Positions 10,254 to 21,094 of a DNA stretch of 64,000 nt are shown here, in pieces (within the stretch, counting starts at the first letter, position 1; each line of letters begins with the position of its first letter). The DNA is taken from contig MCGE01000043.1 in assembly GCA_002105175.1 (NCBI GenBank), positions 62,001 to 126,000 of the forward strand, in the 5' to 3' direction. Origin of the DNA: Absidia repens (Eukaryota > Mucoromycota > Mucoromycetes > Mucorales > Cunninghamellaceae). The translations under genes were made by a program, and so were the position numbers. The notes under the pieces were generated by a model. It was not told where the DNA came from and did not search any database. It worked only from the letters and a program-made list of their open reading frames with translations.

Positions 10254-11183
10254 TCAATTAAAAAATATTGACCAACTCAAATCGCGTTCAGTGACGCCAA
10301 GATTGTTGTTCCGCTCGTTCTCGTCGGCATCACTATGGTAACAGACAAACTGATCGCACGATCCATGCAATTTATCAAGTTCCAAAAAGGTGAGATATGG
10401 GTGCAATCGAATAAATGCAACGAGCGGCGCGTCATCGTCGTTGTCTATTCCGGAGCATACAGCTAAGCATAACTCGGTCAAGTGAGGCCACGCCAATGGA
10501 CGCTGATCCTGAATAGTAAGGAAGGAGGTAAAATCATAGTTGTAGTCCCAAATATGCAATAGTGTCAGCTGGTGCATCGCCTGGACGTCCAGCGCTGCTT
10601 TACGGGCTTTCTGTGGATCGGCCATGCCTTCCAGGTCACATTCTCTCAGTTTAAAATGGGTCAGTTGTGGGCAGCCGCTTGCGAGCGAGGTAAATAGGTC
10701 GGTGTCCAGACCACGACAATAGTACAGGTGAATTTCAGCAAGCTGATGACAGTGCTGACCAATTGCCACCATGGATCGTTGGGTGATGGGGCTATGGGCG
10801 ATAGATAAATAGGTGAGATTGGGACAGTGTCCGGGCACATATTGAAAACTGGTATCTGTGACATGGTAGGCATAGCTTAACGTCAGGTGTTCTAAGAACG
10901 GGACGTGCTTGATAAATGCCAGCAATGTCTCGTCGGTCACAGAGGATCCATCCAAAGTGACTGTTCGGACAAGTTCACCCAGAGACCGTGGCGATTCTTT
11001 CATCATGGTGGTGAGGTTGCAAAGACAGTCTTCAGTGGCAATATCTAGTCGTCGCCAGAGCAAAGGAGTGGATTCCCTATGAAATGACTTGTCAATGAGG
11101 GTGCACGCATAAAGATCGCTTTCGTCAACATCGCGAAGAATCAACGAGATGAGTTCAGAAGGAAGATGATTGCCGTTGTTCAT
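10254..11183 (-). CDS. F-box / leucine-rich-repeat protein, paralog 4 (C-terminally shortened)
   Basis: Intronless, 309 residues against 381-386 in its relatives. The F-box (HLPSELISLILRDVDESDLY, LLWRRLDI) and the first LRRs (LTYLSIAHSPIT, LTHFKLRECDLE, LTELCLAVCSGID) are well kept. After residue about 265 the alignment degrades: NNNLGVTERDLS takes the place of GDPGITPDGLRRLVK and the frame closes at SIFFN, removing the last LRR and the GGAFD tail. It may be a shortened functional receptor or an early pseudogene. Confidence 0.8.
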   Translation of the reverse strand: MNNGNHLPSELISLILRDVDESDLYACTLIDKSFHRESTPLLWRRLDIATEDCLCNLTTMMKESPRSLGELVRTVTLDGSSVTDETLLAFIKHVPFLEHLTLSYAYHVTDTSFQYVPGHCPNLTYLSIAHSPITQRSMVAIGQHCHQLAEIHLYYCRGLDTDLFTSLASGCPQLTHFKLRECDLEGMADPQKARKAALDVQAMHQLTLLHIWDYNYDFTSFLTIQDQRPLAWPHLTELCLAVCSGIDNDDDAPLVAFIRLHPYLTFLELDKLHGSCDQFVCYHSDADENERNNNLGVTERDLSWSIFFN

Positions 11184-11703
11184 TTGTGAAAGAAAAAAAT
11201 AGAAGCAAGCCCTCCTTCTTGTATGTGTCTCTCGGTCGGTGGGTTTTTTTATTTTTGTTTATTTTTAGTCTTATTTTATGAGCCACATTTAAGGTACTAC
11301 GTTCTACTTGCTACTGCACAGCATTGCACCCTTTGTCGCTGATTGTGTAACAGAAAAATAATGCTTACTGTGAGAATACACATTTACGCCAAAAAAGCCA
11401 TCCAGCCAGCTACTACAGTTCAGTTATTAGAGCGATTTTTTTAATGTACAGTATCCATGCTTTATTTTGGTCCACCTTTTTTTTCCAGGTTCACGGGTAA
11501 CATCATTGAGCACGAAAAATATGAGATTCAATTTTTAGCATACAATTTATCAAAGGTAACTATCAACTTTCTTCATCATTCTCTCTCGTTCTTCGAACCA
11601 TTTATTTTTTCGTTTTTAAAAAGCCTCAAGCAATTGTCTCTCTCTCAAATCTCGAACAAAATTTTTCTTACTTTTTTTTTTTTTTTTTTTTTTTGGAAAT
11701 GGG

Positions 11704-11915
11704 CTAGTAGAAAGGGGACAGTATGACCTAAAAACATGGAAACGGTTCACCGTCCATCATAAATTCACTTGCAGAACATGGACGATGATCTCAAAATCAT
11801 GGAAACCGCCCACTGTCCATCAAATATTCACTAGTAGAAAGTGGACGGTGAGCTTGAAAACATGCAAACCGTCCACCGTCCATCATGAATTCACTAGCAG
11901 AAAGTGATATCTGCC
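11704..11915. repeat. Three and a bit tandem copies of a 63-64 base hairpin-forming unit
   Basis: Units begin CTAGTAGAAAG at 11704, 11768, 11831 and 11894 (the last is partial) and end CATCATGAATTCA or close variants. Inside each unit GGACGGTG is followed about 17 bases later by ACCGTCCACCGTCC, so every unit can form a stem-loop. T23 lies immediately left (11672-11694) and A25 immediately right (11916-11940). Not coding. The rest of 11184-12410 is AT-rich spacer. Confidence 0.85.
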
Positions 11916-12346
11916 AAAAAAAAAAAAAAAAAAAAAAAAAGGTCCGTGTTTTGGCAAGTTTTATTCCCATTGGACAATATTCAAAGGTCGATATTTAGAG
12001 TGGCAACTGGATGAATGATATGAGCAGTATGGGTGGAAAAAAAAAAGGCAACATAATACCTGATTTAAAGATAAATATAGACCACGGTCATCGTTCTCCA
12101 AAATGAAACAAGAGCCCTTTTTCAGGAAAATTATAGCGCGGTACAGTAATATAGCGGATCATTTGCTCATGTTCGTTTAGTTTTTAATTCAACGAATTAT
12201 TCTATCTAAGGTCAATGTCATTTGCATTAAATTGATACTTCTTTTGAGCTTATTTTTGTGCAACCATTTTTTAAGCAAGCTGAGCCATGTTATTCTTTTT
12301 TTCAGGAGTATATGCATATTTTTTTATTTTGAAGAGGGTTAAGAGG

Positions 12347-12354
12347 TATATAAA
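12347..12354 (+). promoter_or_regulatory. TATA-like box of the secreted protein gene
   Basis: TATATAAA lies 57 bases before the start codon of the small secreted protein, the usual place for a fungal TATA element with a short leader. Called from sequence only. Confidence 0.5.
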
Positions 12355-12410
12355 TGTCTTTCCCCAAATAAAAAGAAAAAAAAAAGACAAAAGTTTTTAA
12401 ATCATTATCT

Positions 12411-12674
12411 ATGACTCTAAAGCAACTGCTATCATTTATTTTTGTCCTGTCTCTCGTAGGCGATGCCATGGCCACGCACTGTAAAGCAAGAAGCGGGCTC
12501 CAGTTTTCAGCATGTAATAACAATCCCATCAATCTTTATGAAGAATGGATCAGCTGTAACTGTGAAGGTCAAACTGTGAACTGCCATGGAGCACAGAATG
12601 ATTTTACAATCTGTGATGGTCAATCCTATGTGTACCCGAACCAAGTGGTATACAACTGCTTTATTGTCTGTTGA
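12411..12674 (+). CDS. Small secreted cysteine-rich protein
   Basis: 87 residues, intronless. Residues 1-21 form a clear signal peptide (MTLKQLLSFIFVLSLVGDAM), with probable cleavage near Ala21. The mature part, about 66 residues, holds eight cysteines at 24, 35, 49, 51, 58, 68, 83 and 87 (the very last residue), enough for four disulfides. I do not recognise the family. Size, secretion signal and cysteine density fit the broad class of fungal small secreted proteins, which includes effectors, antimicrobial proteins and surface proteins. It has its own TATA-like box and no close paralog in the window. Confidence 0.75.
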   Translation: MTLKQLLSFIFVLSLVGDAMATHCKARSGLQFSACNNNPINLYEEWISCNCEGQTVNCHGAQNDFTICDGQSYVYPNQVVYNCFIVC

Positions 12675-13562
12675 TTTCCCATACGCGTAGTCCTCTCTCG
12701 CTCGTGCTTTTTGATATCATATGGAGACATGCCTTGGACGATAGTTAACAAAATCAAAAATATGAAAACAAAAATAAAAAAAAAAGTAGCGCATGTTCCA
12801 ATAACTAGTAGGGTGGGAGTATTTTTTTTTTTTTTTTTTGTAATGATTCAATCTATATATAAGCTCAATCGATGCACGATATTGTATATGTATACCTACG
12901 ACTTTCCCACTTTATGCATGCTACATATAATTATTCAACATGCTTTTACATTTATCACCTTTCTATTTTGATACCAAATGTAGTCTCAACATGACTCTAA
13001 CGTTTCTCACTCGTTGCCCTGAAACATTACATCCATGTCATCCATGTCCTGAGACACTTAGTTTAATCTAAAAGTTGCCATTTCTCCTCCTAGAAGCATC
13101 CTAGGAACCAAATCCTCAAGTACCAATGTTTGTGTCAACGTAAACCTCTTTTTTTTGAAAAAAAAAAAAAAAAAAAAGTTTTCAAGTTATTTCGTCTTGT
13201 TATTTTGATCATCCAGGTATTAATGAGAATTTTGATCTTTTTGACAATCATATGAATTTTTTATTGATTTTGAATCCGGATGTTGGTATTGATTTGGTCA
13301 TCACTTCCTTTTTTTTTTTAGTAATGATATTATCTTGCTTTTATCATCAGTCTTTAGTATTACTACTTCTCCTGGTTTATATATCTTTAGAACTACCCTA
13401 TCATTGTATAGTTTGAATGGAGTTACACTACAAATACTATTGCCGAAAAATCCTACATTCCCATTGGTCGATGCTTTAGTTTGCTTCTCATCTGACTCCA
13501 GGAAGATAGCTTGCTTCACACACACTTACCTACACACACCCTTTTTTTTTCAAAGAGTAACT
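12675..13562. other. Intergenic spacer with an unassigned minus-strand ORF
   Basis: AT-rich spacer with T/A homopolymers near 12822 and 13158. A 74-residue minus-strand frame at 13301-13525 has protein-like composition (GFFGNSICSVTPFKLYNDRV) but no recognised domain. It overlaps the presumed promoter of the metallopeptidase and may be an old coding fragment. Confidence 0.35.
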
Positions 13563-15832
13563 ATGGCACCTCCTCCACCACTTCCTCCCAACCGCCCCAC
13601 CATCACTATTCTGAATATTCAAGATGGAGAAACAGTACACCAGGTAACAAAACAAACGGGAGGAGCGGTGGGTGTAGACAGGCAATGGAATTTTTTTGAG
13701 AAAAGTGACTTAATGAACTGCCTTTTTTTTTTGGGTCACAAATGGGTAGCGCTTCTTACTCGTTTATGGTGAAGCAACCCATCAACATCCTGATCATTCC
13801 GGTATCACAGTGACATGCCGTGATTTCCCAGCAACGACATGGCCATGTGTACAGCAACGGTTCAAGGCGCTGGTGCATTTAGATCCGGGACCTAACACCG
13901 TCACATTCACCACCCCATCCAGCACATTGGCCTTCCATGTGTATTATTTACCATTATTGCAAAACCCACCACTCAAGCTGGTGATCTGGGCTGCCAAGGA
14001 TTCCCCATTAGTGTACGACACACCACCACAGAAACGCAATGAACAGGGCGTGGCGGTCGCCATAGAAAAGCTACGTTTGGCCGGGTACTTGTGGCAAAGT
14101 TTCTGTGCAGAGCAAATGCACCGACATGGATTAGGTAGGCGGACTTTCCGACTGGAAGAAGCTTGGTTACCGGATACCACAGCGGGCGGCGGCGGCAGCG
14201 GCGGCGGCGGCGACCCTACGATGCAGCAACAGCAACAGCGGCACACGGCGGTGGTAAGAGTCCTTCGGTCTACGCAACATTCACTCCAAACGATCCGCGA
14301 TGCAAGACGTGCTCAGCAAAACCCACAACGTGACGAAACAGTGCCTAGTTTATTTGATCTTTTCATGGAGGATCTTCGGGCGGATCCTGACTTGGGTGCC
14401 AGTGGGGGTGTCAAGTCGCAGGGTTGATCTTGGATGCCCATTGGGATGCTCGTCAACAACTGGTGGTGGGCCATGCTGCCTTGGGCGGTGGGTCGGGTGA
14501 GCTTCGGTTAGGCATGTTTGGTTCGCACGCGCTGCATGCGTTCCCACGGTCGATCCATGATATCGTCGGCGCCATGATGGATACTACCCCCACGGATACC
14601 CGCTACGTTGCAAATGATGCCAATGAATCTGGATGCTGGTGGAAAGCCTTGAATGTCGGAATGGGTGCCATGGTAAATGCTGACTCCCTTTTTTTTTTTT
14701 TAAAAAAAAAAAAAAAATGGGTATTGACTGACTTGTTTTTTTTGGGGGGGAATGGACTGAGATAGTTGCATGAAGTGGGACACATGTTTACATTATCACA
14801 TACACCCACAGGACTCATGGCACGTGGATTCAACCAGTGGAACCGTACGTTTATGATTCAGGAACCAGGCAGGGCGGGGATTATTACACCAGACGATGAG
14901 GGAGGCTCGAAATGGTAACCTTTTTTTTTTTTGGAGGAGGATGAGGAGGATGGAATATTTAATATTTTGTTTTTTGTTTTTTTTTGTGTGTGCGGGGCGC
15001 GCGCGGGTGCGTACATGATAGGCATCGTGTGGATGTGATTCGACTCCGAACACACCCGGCATTCCGATTACCTCTCGATACTGACCGAAGTGCATCAGCC
15101 AAACTGGCGGGTCCCAGTTTCATGCCGACCGGCCATGACGCCTTGGAAATCAGCAGTCCGGCGGGGATAACGATGGTCGAAGTGTGGGTGAATGGACGAT
15201 ACGCTACGCATTTTGAATATAACGACGACACAACAATGACGACCCTTTTACATTTCTCACTCTCCGAATTACAACAAGCCAGTCCGATCCCAATTCATCC
15301 AAACAACGATACCGTGAAATTAGAAGTGACCACGCCATTCCAGCAAACCGAAGTGCTCGAAAACATGGTGCGGTTTTTACACGACAGTCATGTGCGGCTA
15401 CCAAACTGGCCAACTCCTGTGCTGAAAGGGAAAGGATGCGGCAACCAAGGTCTGGGTGGTGGCAATCACAAACCTATGGTGGTGGTGCTCGATGGTGTGG
15501 TGGGTGTCCGAGCTTACTCTGGTGATTTTTTGGATGGCCTCGAATTTATCTTTAAGGGTTCGCAGAATGGTATCTTGCTTGGCAAAAAAGGCGGTCATGC
15601 TAACCCTGTGTGGTCATTGAGGGATGGCGAGGTGATCACTGGTCTCGCAGTCCGTTGTGGTGCGTGGGTCGATGGTGTGGGTCTTCTCACCAATCAACAG
15701 CGTTCCAGTCCTTGGTTCGGTGGCCAGGGCGGTGGTTTGATTATGGCGGTGCCACCCACTCAACATCGTTTGGTCGGCCTCTATGCTACGGCAGGTGGGT
15801 GGATGGATCAAATTGGCATTTATTATCAATAG
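13563..15832 (+). CDS. Zincin metallopeptidase with C-terminal jacalin-like lectin domain (YIL108W-like), apparent frame break
   Basis: Exons 13563-13643, 13750-14672, 14766-14914 and 15022-15832; about 650 residues. The middle carries the putative fungal peptidase family seen in yeast YIL108W (Pfam Metallopep): LWQSFCAEQMHRHGLGRRTF, LILDAHWD, GMFGSHALHAFP, and the zinc motif LHEVGHMF at the start of exon 3, followed by NQWNRTF. The last 110 residues are a jacalin-like beta-prism (FLDGLEFIFKGSQNGILLGK, WVDGVGLLTN, GLYATAGGWMDQIGIYY). Exon 2 changes frame between about 14393 and 14415: RADPDLGASGG is in one frame and VAGLILDAHWD in the next. Either a base is missing in the GGGGG run at 14403-14407, or a 20-base GT...AG segment (14396-14415) is removed, which would give DLVAGLILDAHWD. 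Without such a fix the protein stops before the zinc site. Confidence 0.85.
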
Positions 15833-17174
15833 CGAATTGTATTGGACATCAAAAAAAAAAAAAATCACGCCAGTTTCCGATTGCACATACGACTTTTAGC
15901 GCCAACCAACCCACTTCATTCCCTTCCCCTCCCATTTTCAGCATACATCCGTTCTGCCCTCAATATTTATTATATCTTTTTTTTTTTTTTTTTTTGGTTT
16001 TTTTTTTTTTTTTTGCGGTGTTATACTCTGTCTTCGATAGAATTAGTTGTTATTTTGTCGCGTTGCAAATAGAATTGAGAAATTCATCGGAGTTTATCAA
16101 CTGCATTATTTTTTATTATATTCTCTTATTCTTGGCTCAAGTTTACTATCTCTTTTATTATCACCTTTTCGTCCTCTCTCTTGGAATATTTTATTCCTTT
16201 AGTATAAATATCTCCTTTGTCTTTTTCTTAGTATACATCATCCTCCATGCATATTTTATCCTTTGTTTGATTGATACCTTATAAATAGTTTCTTGATTTT
16301 CTTCAATAAAACCGTATCTTACTCTTGTTATATATTTTGTCTTGTCTTATTTCATAACCCCATCTCACATGTTACACTCTTTTCCTGAAATTATACTACC
16401 CTGACGTTTGTTTTAGCTCTCAGGATATCAATCGATCCTTTGCTGTTAGTCCCCCCCCTAACCTATCATTATCATCAATCCTTCCCGTTTTTACACCATC
16501 GTCTCAACTATTCAAGGGTTTGTGTAAAAATTATGTTGGGACGTTGTCCTCCATGATATCCCTCCTAACGTACACTGCACACTTCAAAAAATTCACGATT
16601 CTCCTCTCCAACCACCCAGGATAACAACTCGTTCTCTCCTTACCACGGTAGATTTTAATTCCCGTCTGTTTGTGATAGTTTATATCTGGACTCAGGGGAT
16701 GGGCGGTGTTTGTATGCTCTAACTTCACAAATAGATCATACATTTGAATACTAGTTATGATGGAACAACCGTGCTATTATCAAGCCCATTTCATCGGCTG
16801 ATACAAAGAATGTGTGCAGTACCAGTTGGGGCATAGTAAAGGGTGTCTTGAGGTGTTTGGTCTTGTAAAAAGGGTCATCATGACTCACTCTGAAGGTAGC
16901 TCTTTTGTGTGTCTGGTACCGCAGCCGTATGAATACTCTGGTACCGCGCTTCGCTTTGTACACGATGTAGCAGTATCGCATTTATCCTGGCGGTCACCAT
17001 GATATGAGAATGGGTGGTGAGTGTGAAGCCGCAACTCACTGGCATCAGTATCAAATTGGTGGATGTCATGTTGAATTTCCTTTTTGTGAATCGTCAGTTT
17101 GTTCCTACTTCTGTTGTAGATGACCCACATCCCATAGCAACGGATACACCAACTAACCCATCAAATATCTCTGT

Positions 17175-17208
<34 letters not shown>

Positions 17209-17944
17209 GTGGTTGGGTGGTAAAAATGACAATACTTTTATTTCACAAAAATTGTATTCTATATACTAATAAAACTATAATTACTATAAATTCTACAAAA
17301 TACACAGTCAAGCAGCACGACTAGTTTTCCCATCATCACCAAGTGGCACCACATACACACATTTTTCAATCCACCCACGAATCAACTTTATTTTCTTTTC
17401 AATTATAAACATATGCTAACACAAACTGAAAAAGACTGTCCGGACCACTGCCAACGTTGCGTCACCAAGTCGATTCAATGCATAGAGAAAGGTGATGAGA
17501 GATATCTTGATCTATGGAAGGGCATCTTAAACAAAGCAAATACAAAGGCGCCAAGTATTATATCGGGTCCTTGATCTAGGATGGTAGTGTTTGTGGTTGG
17601 CAATTTGGTCGAGTCCATTGTTGGCTTGTCCGACTAGATGGTCATTAGAATGCAGTAATGGATGTATTGGTGTAAAACCTAGCAGATTCAAAAAGACCAG
17701 TGAGATAAGTATCAACCCGTGTAACCATTATTTATACTTACATTGGGATTCGAGAGACCAAAACGATCGGGCGGCCACAGACTGAGTCCACCTTACAACA
17801 GTAGGTAATGCATCTTTTTTCATCCTCCAAAGCTGTGAAGATAAAAAGAAAAGATCAGTATCTACCTTCTTACAAGACTTGTTTGCTTACCACTTCGAAT
17901 GGCGTCCATACTGAATATACTAGTCCAAGTGGTCCAGCGTCAAA

Positions 17945-17987
<43 letters not shown>

Positions 17988-18046
17988 TGCATTATCCTAA
18001 CATCACCAGCATACTCTAATTTTGTTACCTGTTCCGACGAAGAGAT
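15833..18046. other. Long intergenic region, AT-rich, with A/T homopolymers
   Basis: Holds the 3' flank of the metallopeptidase gene (CTTCAATAAAAC near 16303), T-runs near 15978 and 16000, A32 at 17176-17207 and A39 at 17947-17985. Overlapping short frames on the minus strand at 16530-17130 look weakly protein-like but none is long or recognisable. 17815-17940 may be a very diverged third copy of the neighbouring 236-base repeat. I see no supportable gene. Confidence 0.5.
17225..17305 (-). repeat. Left-end fragment of dispersed repeat subfamily B
   Basis: Matches the first 80 bases of the copies at 9090 and 22826 (CTATATACTAATAAAACTAT). It starts right after the A32 tract. The rest of the element is absent. 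Confidence 0.5.
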
Positions 18047-18510
18047 GGCAATATCAGATGGAAGGCCTCTGTCACGAGGCAACAAACAAAGATGTCAAGA
18101 TAAAGAAAACCATCTTGTCTACCGCGCAAGTGATGAGATTGTCGATACAAGGACGAGTATCCTAGCCGTTCTCCATACTGAGTCAACTAACTGTCGCATA
18201 CCTTGCAAATGGTCCAACGGTACACGATGTATTTGTCGACTTTTTATCGTCCGAGTTGATCCATCTCTAAGCTATTCCTGGAGGCAATATCAGTTGGAAG
18301 GCCTCTGTCACGGGGCAACAAACAATGATGTCAAGATAAAGAAAACCATCTTGTCTACCGCGCAAGTGATGAGATTGTCGATACAAGGACAAGTATCCTA
18401 TCCGTTCTCCATACTGAGTCAACTAACTGTCGCATACCTTGCAAATGGTCCAACGGTACACGATGTATTTGTCGACTTTTTATCGTCCAAGTTGATCCTC
18501 CATAGCTATT
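18047..18510 (+). repeat. Tandem direct duplication, period 236 bases
   Basis: Two copies starting GGCAATATCAG at 18047 and 18283 differ at only a handful of positions. The second copy reads open for about 80 codons (KKTILSTAQVMRLSIQGQVS). In the first copy the same frame is closed by TAG where copy 2 has TAT. A39 lies at the left and A13 follows at the right. It could be a coding remnant or a non-coding repeat; the family is not recognised. Confidence 0.85.
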
Positions 18511-18627
18511 TAAAAAAAAAAAAAAGATGAGAACTTTTTGTCTTGAGCGGCGAATAAAAAGGCTCGTTCGGAAATTAAAACGATAGCGCGGTTTTTTGCC
18601 TTTTCCACTTCGCCAATCAATGCCATA

Positions 18628-20968
18628 ATGTCTATCAATGCTTATTTCAAGGAGACCTCACCCGAAGATTGGTCCTATGATGGTTTCTTAACATATGGGA
18701 AGAATACCAAATTTACCTTCGCAACAGCAAAGCATATATATGAAACGTCACTGGACAATATCAGAAAAAGCAAGCAGATGGCCGACTCTCTAAAACTAGT
18801 AGCTGGCAATCTACGTAACAAAGTAAGTATCAAAATCACGTAAGTTATAAGAATCAAACTATTGATACTTTTTATTTTCTTTTGTAGCGGGTTACACGAA
18901 AGCTACACCAACGCAATGGTAGAAATGTCAGCTTTAGTACTATCAACAACAATGGGGAAGCCTATTTCAATTCTACAAAAAATATCTTGTAAGAACAAAG
19001 ATAAGCACCTCTGATATTCTATACTCATCACTTTTTAAAACAAATTTAGTGAACAACACCATCAAGAGCTGCAACAGCAACCACTGACAGCAGAAGCATT
19101 ATCAACATCCCAACAGCAACAACAACAGGAAAAAGTAGATGAAGAAGGACAGCAGACGCAGCAAAAACAGTCGCAATCAGAACGGGAAGAAGAAGAAGAA
19201 GAACAGCAAGAGCAGCCACAATCACAACAGGAAGAACAATCTGATGAAATTGATTTACAGGACATAGTAAGTCATGAATAGCGCGTTTTTTTTTTTTTAG
19301 TGTTTCATACTCATTCACATTGCTTTCTATTGTTGCAGGTCACTTATCAATCGGATAACAGATCCTTGGTATTCGCGTGGGCCTACATCCTGGAAACTCA
19401 AAGAAAAGATCAACTAGAAGAATTCCAACGACTCAATCATAACAATATCAAACGGCTAACAACCGCCTCCCCAACTTCCTTGGCGGAAAACTTGGATCAC
19501 AACGCAGCAAAGCTTCTGCTACGATACTCGGATCTTAACAAGGAAGATCTATTGCTCATGAGGTAAGTATATTTTCTTTTTTAATTATGTATATGATTAC
19601 TATGTATAAGTACTGACTATTTTTTAGGCTCCTACTGTCTCGAATAGTGAACACCATTTCTCCATCTTTGGCTCGAAGAACAAGAATGTTGATTGGGCGT
19701 GATGTTTATACAACTCTGGTGACCCGATGTGCCCCGCGTTTGTCTCATGACCCTTTTGATGAAGCCATAGAAAAAAGCATGAATACTATCATCGACGTAA
19801 GTGAACCAAAGAACACCGTTCATGCTTCATACATGTGACTTAGACTTTTTTTTTTTTTGGCCATAGTCATACGTTGAAAATGGTTCGATTGCTGCTCAGA
19901 TTGCCATTTGTGATATCAAAAGCGGTTTACTCAAACAAGAACCTGGGTCCTCCCATTTGATTACTGTGAAAGCTTTGGAATTTGTGTATGAACTCTTCTG
20001 ACTGATTAAACGTTGGTAGTAACTTTTTTATTATTATTATTATTAGGGTGACACATTTGGAAGCATGGACAAAGACTGGGAAAACATCTGAAGCAGATTA
20101 TTATGGAAGGTTTTGCTGTTTATTTGATCTGATCTTTATGGACACTGATATCAAAATGACAAGGTAAACTGGGCTTTTTTTTTTTTTAGGACGTACTCTC
20201 TAAGTTTTGTTATTCTTTCTTATTTATAGCGGTGACACCACTAGCATTACAACCAAGGCATTCCGAACCAGCAATGAAAAACAATTCGGATTCAACTCCA
20301 AAAACGGGATCTGTGGACGAAAAATCGATGGCATTATTATGCATAAAGATTTAGAACTTTGTCTTTGCGAATGCAAGCCATTGTCTGCTTCTCCCTTCAT
20401 TTTGACCAAGCAACTAGTAAAAAATCTACGCAGCAACGGTTGTATTCATCATCACTTACAATCATTATCTGACCAAGATGAACAAGTTGAAGTCTATGGA
20501 TTGGATTGGCACGGTAAGAAGGACAAGAAAAATGGGTTGTGATGATTTCTAAACAAACGCTTTATCAATATATAGGAAATCACGGGCGTGATGTATGTTA
20601 TCTGTGATATTGACGACGTCCTGGTGGCATCAAAAGTAGGTGACTTGGTGATTCCTACGGAATCCTATGATTTGGAAAGCTTCAAGAAAACAATTGCTTT
20701 ACTTTTTCACCTCAAAGTAAGTTTTTGTATCCTCTTATTACCAATGCCATTTGTTGATAGCTCTTTTTTTTTTCTCTCTCTCTCTCTCTCTCTTTAGAAA
20801 CAATTGAAATGCCTCCTCAAGAAGTACCGGCCACGTCAACTACAACGAAAACGAGATATCCTGTACACTGTCGATGAATCCTCGCCTCCTTCAAGCCCTG
20901 CATCAATGTATCAATCAACAGTAAACCCCGCAATATATTTTTCTCCATCCAAGCACGTTTGCCACTAG
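18628..20968 (+). CDS. Multi-exon PD-(D/E)XK-like protein of a family recalled from Mucorales; terminal exons out of frame
   Basis: Exons 18628-18822, 18888-18988, 19050-19266, 19339-19562, 19628-19796, 19867-19985, 20047-20163, 20230-20513, 20576-20716 and 20798-20968, all with GT...AG borders. Exon 3 encodes a Gln/Glu-rich linker. The conserved half begins at SLVFAWAYILETQ. Exon 8 has GRKIDGIIMHKDLELCLCEC followed by K, i.e. Asp414-X13-Glu428-X-Lys430, the spacing of a PD-(D/E)XK nuclease core, then VYGLDWHG. Exon 9 (ITGVMYVICDIDDVLVAS) continues the expected fold but is one base out of phase with exon 8. As written, the product stops at 20605-20607 after about 485 residues; with one base fewer it would be about 579. 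Nuclease activity is inferred only from motif spacing. It may be a recent pseudogene or contain a sequence error. Confidence 0.7.
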
Positions 20969-21094
20969 TTCCATAGTTTTATATCTCTGTCTATATCATT
21001 TGTTTATATATCTTATCTTATCTGTACCATTTGCTTATTCTCTTCCTCTAATAAAAAAGTATATCTTTATTTTATCTCATGACTCTTGAATTTT

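Noticed and set aside
13944..14246. Cys/Pro-rich minus frame
   Set aside because: Antisense of the Gly/Gln-rich linker of the metallopeptidase gene.
16072..16284. Hydrophobic plus-strand frame
   Set aside because: T-rich 3' flank of the metallopeptidase gene; Phe/Leu/Tyr content reflects base composition.
19046..19318. Hydrophobic minus frame
   Set aside because: Antisense of the Gln/Glu-rich exon 3; hydrophobicity is an artefact of CAG/GAA repeats read backward.
20588..20797. Separate small gene starting MMYVICDIDDVL
   Set aside because: It is exon 9 of the nuclease-like gene; GT donor, AG acceptor and family order support a single gene with a frame error.
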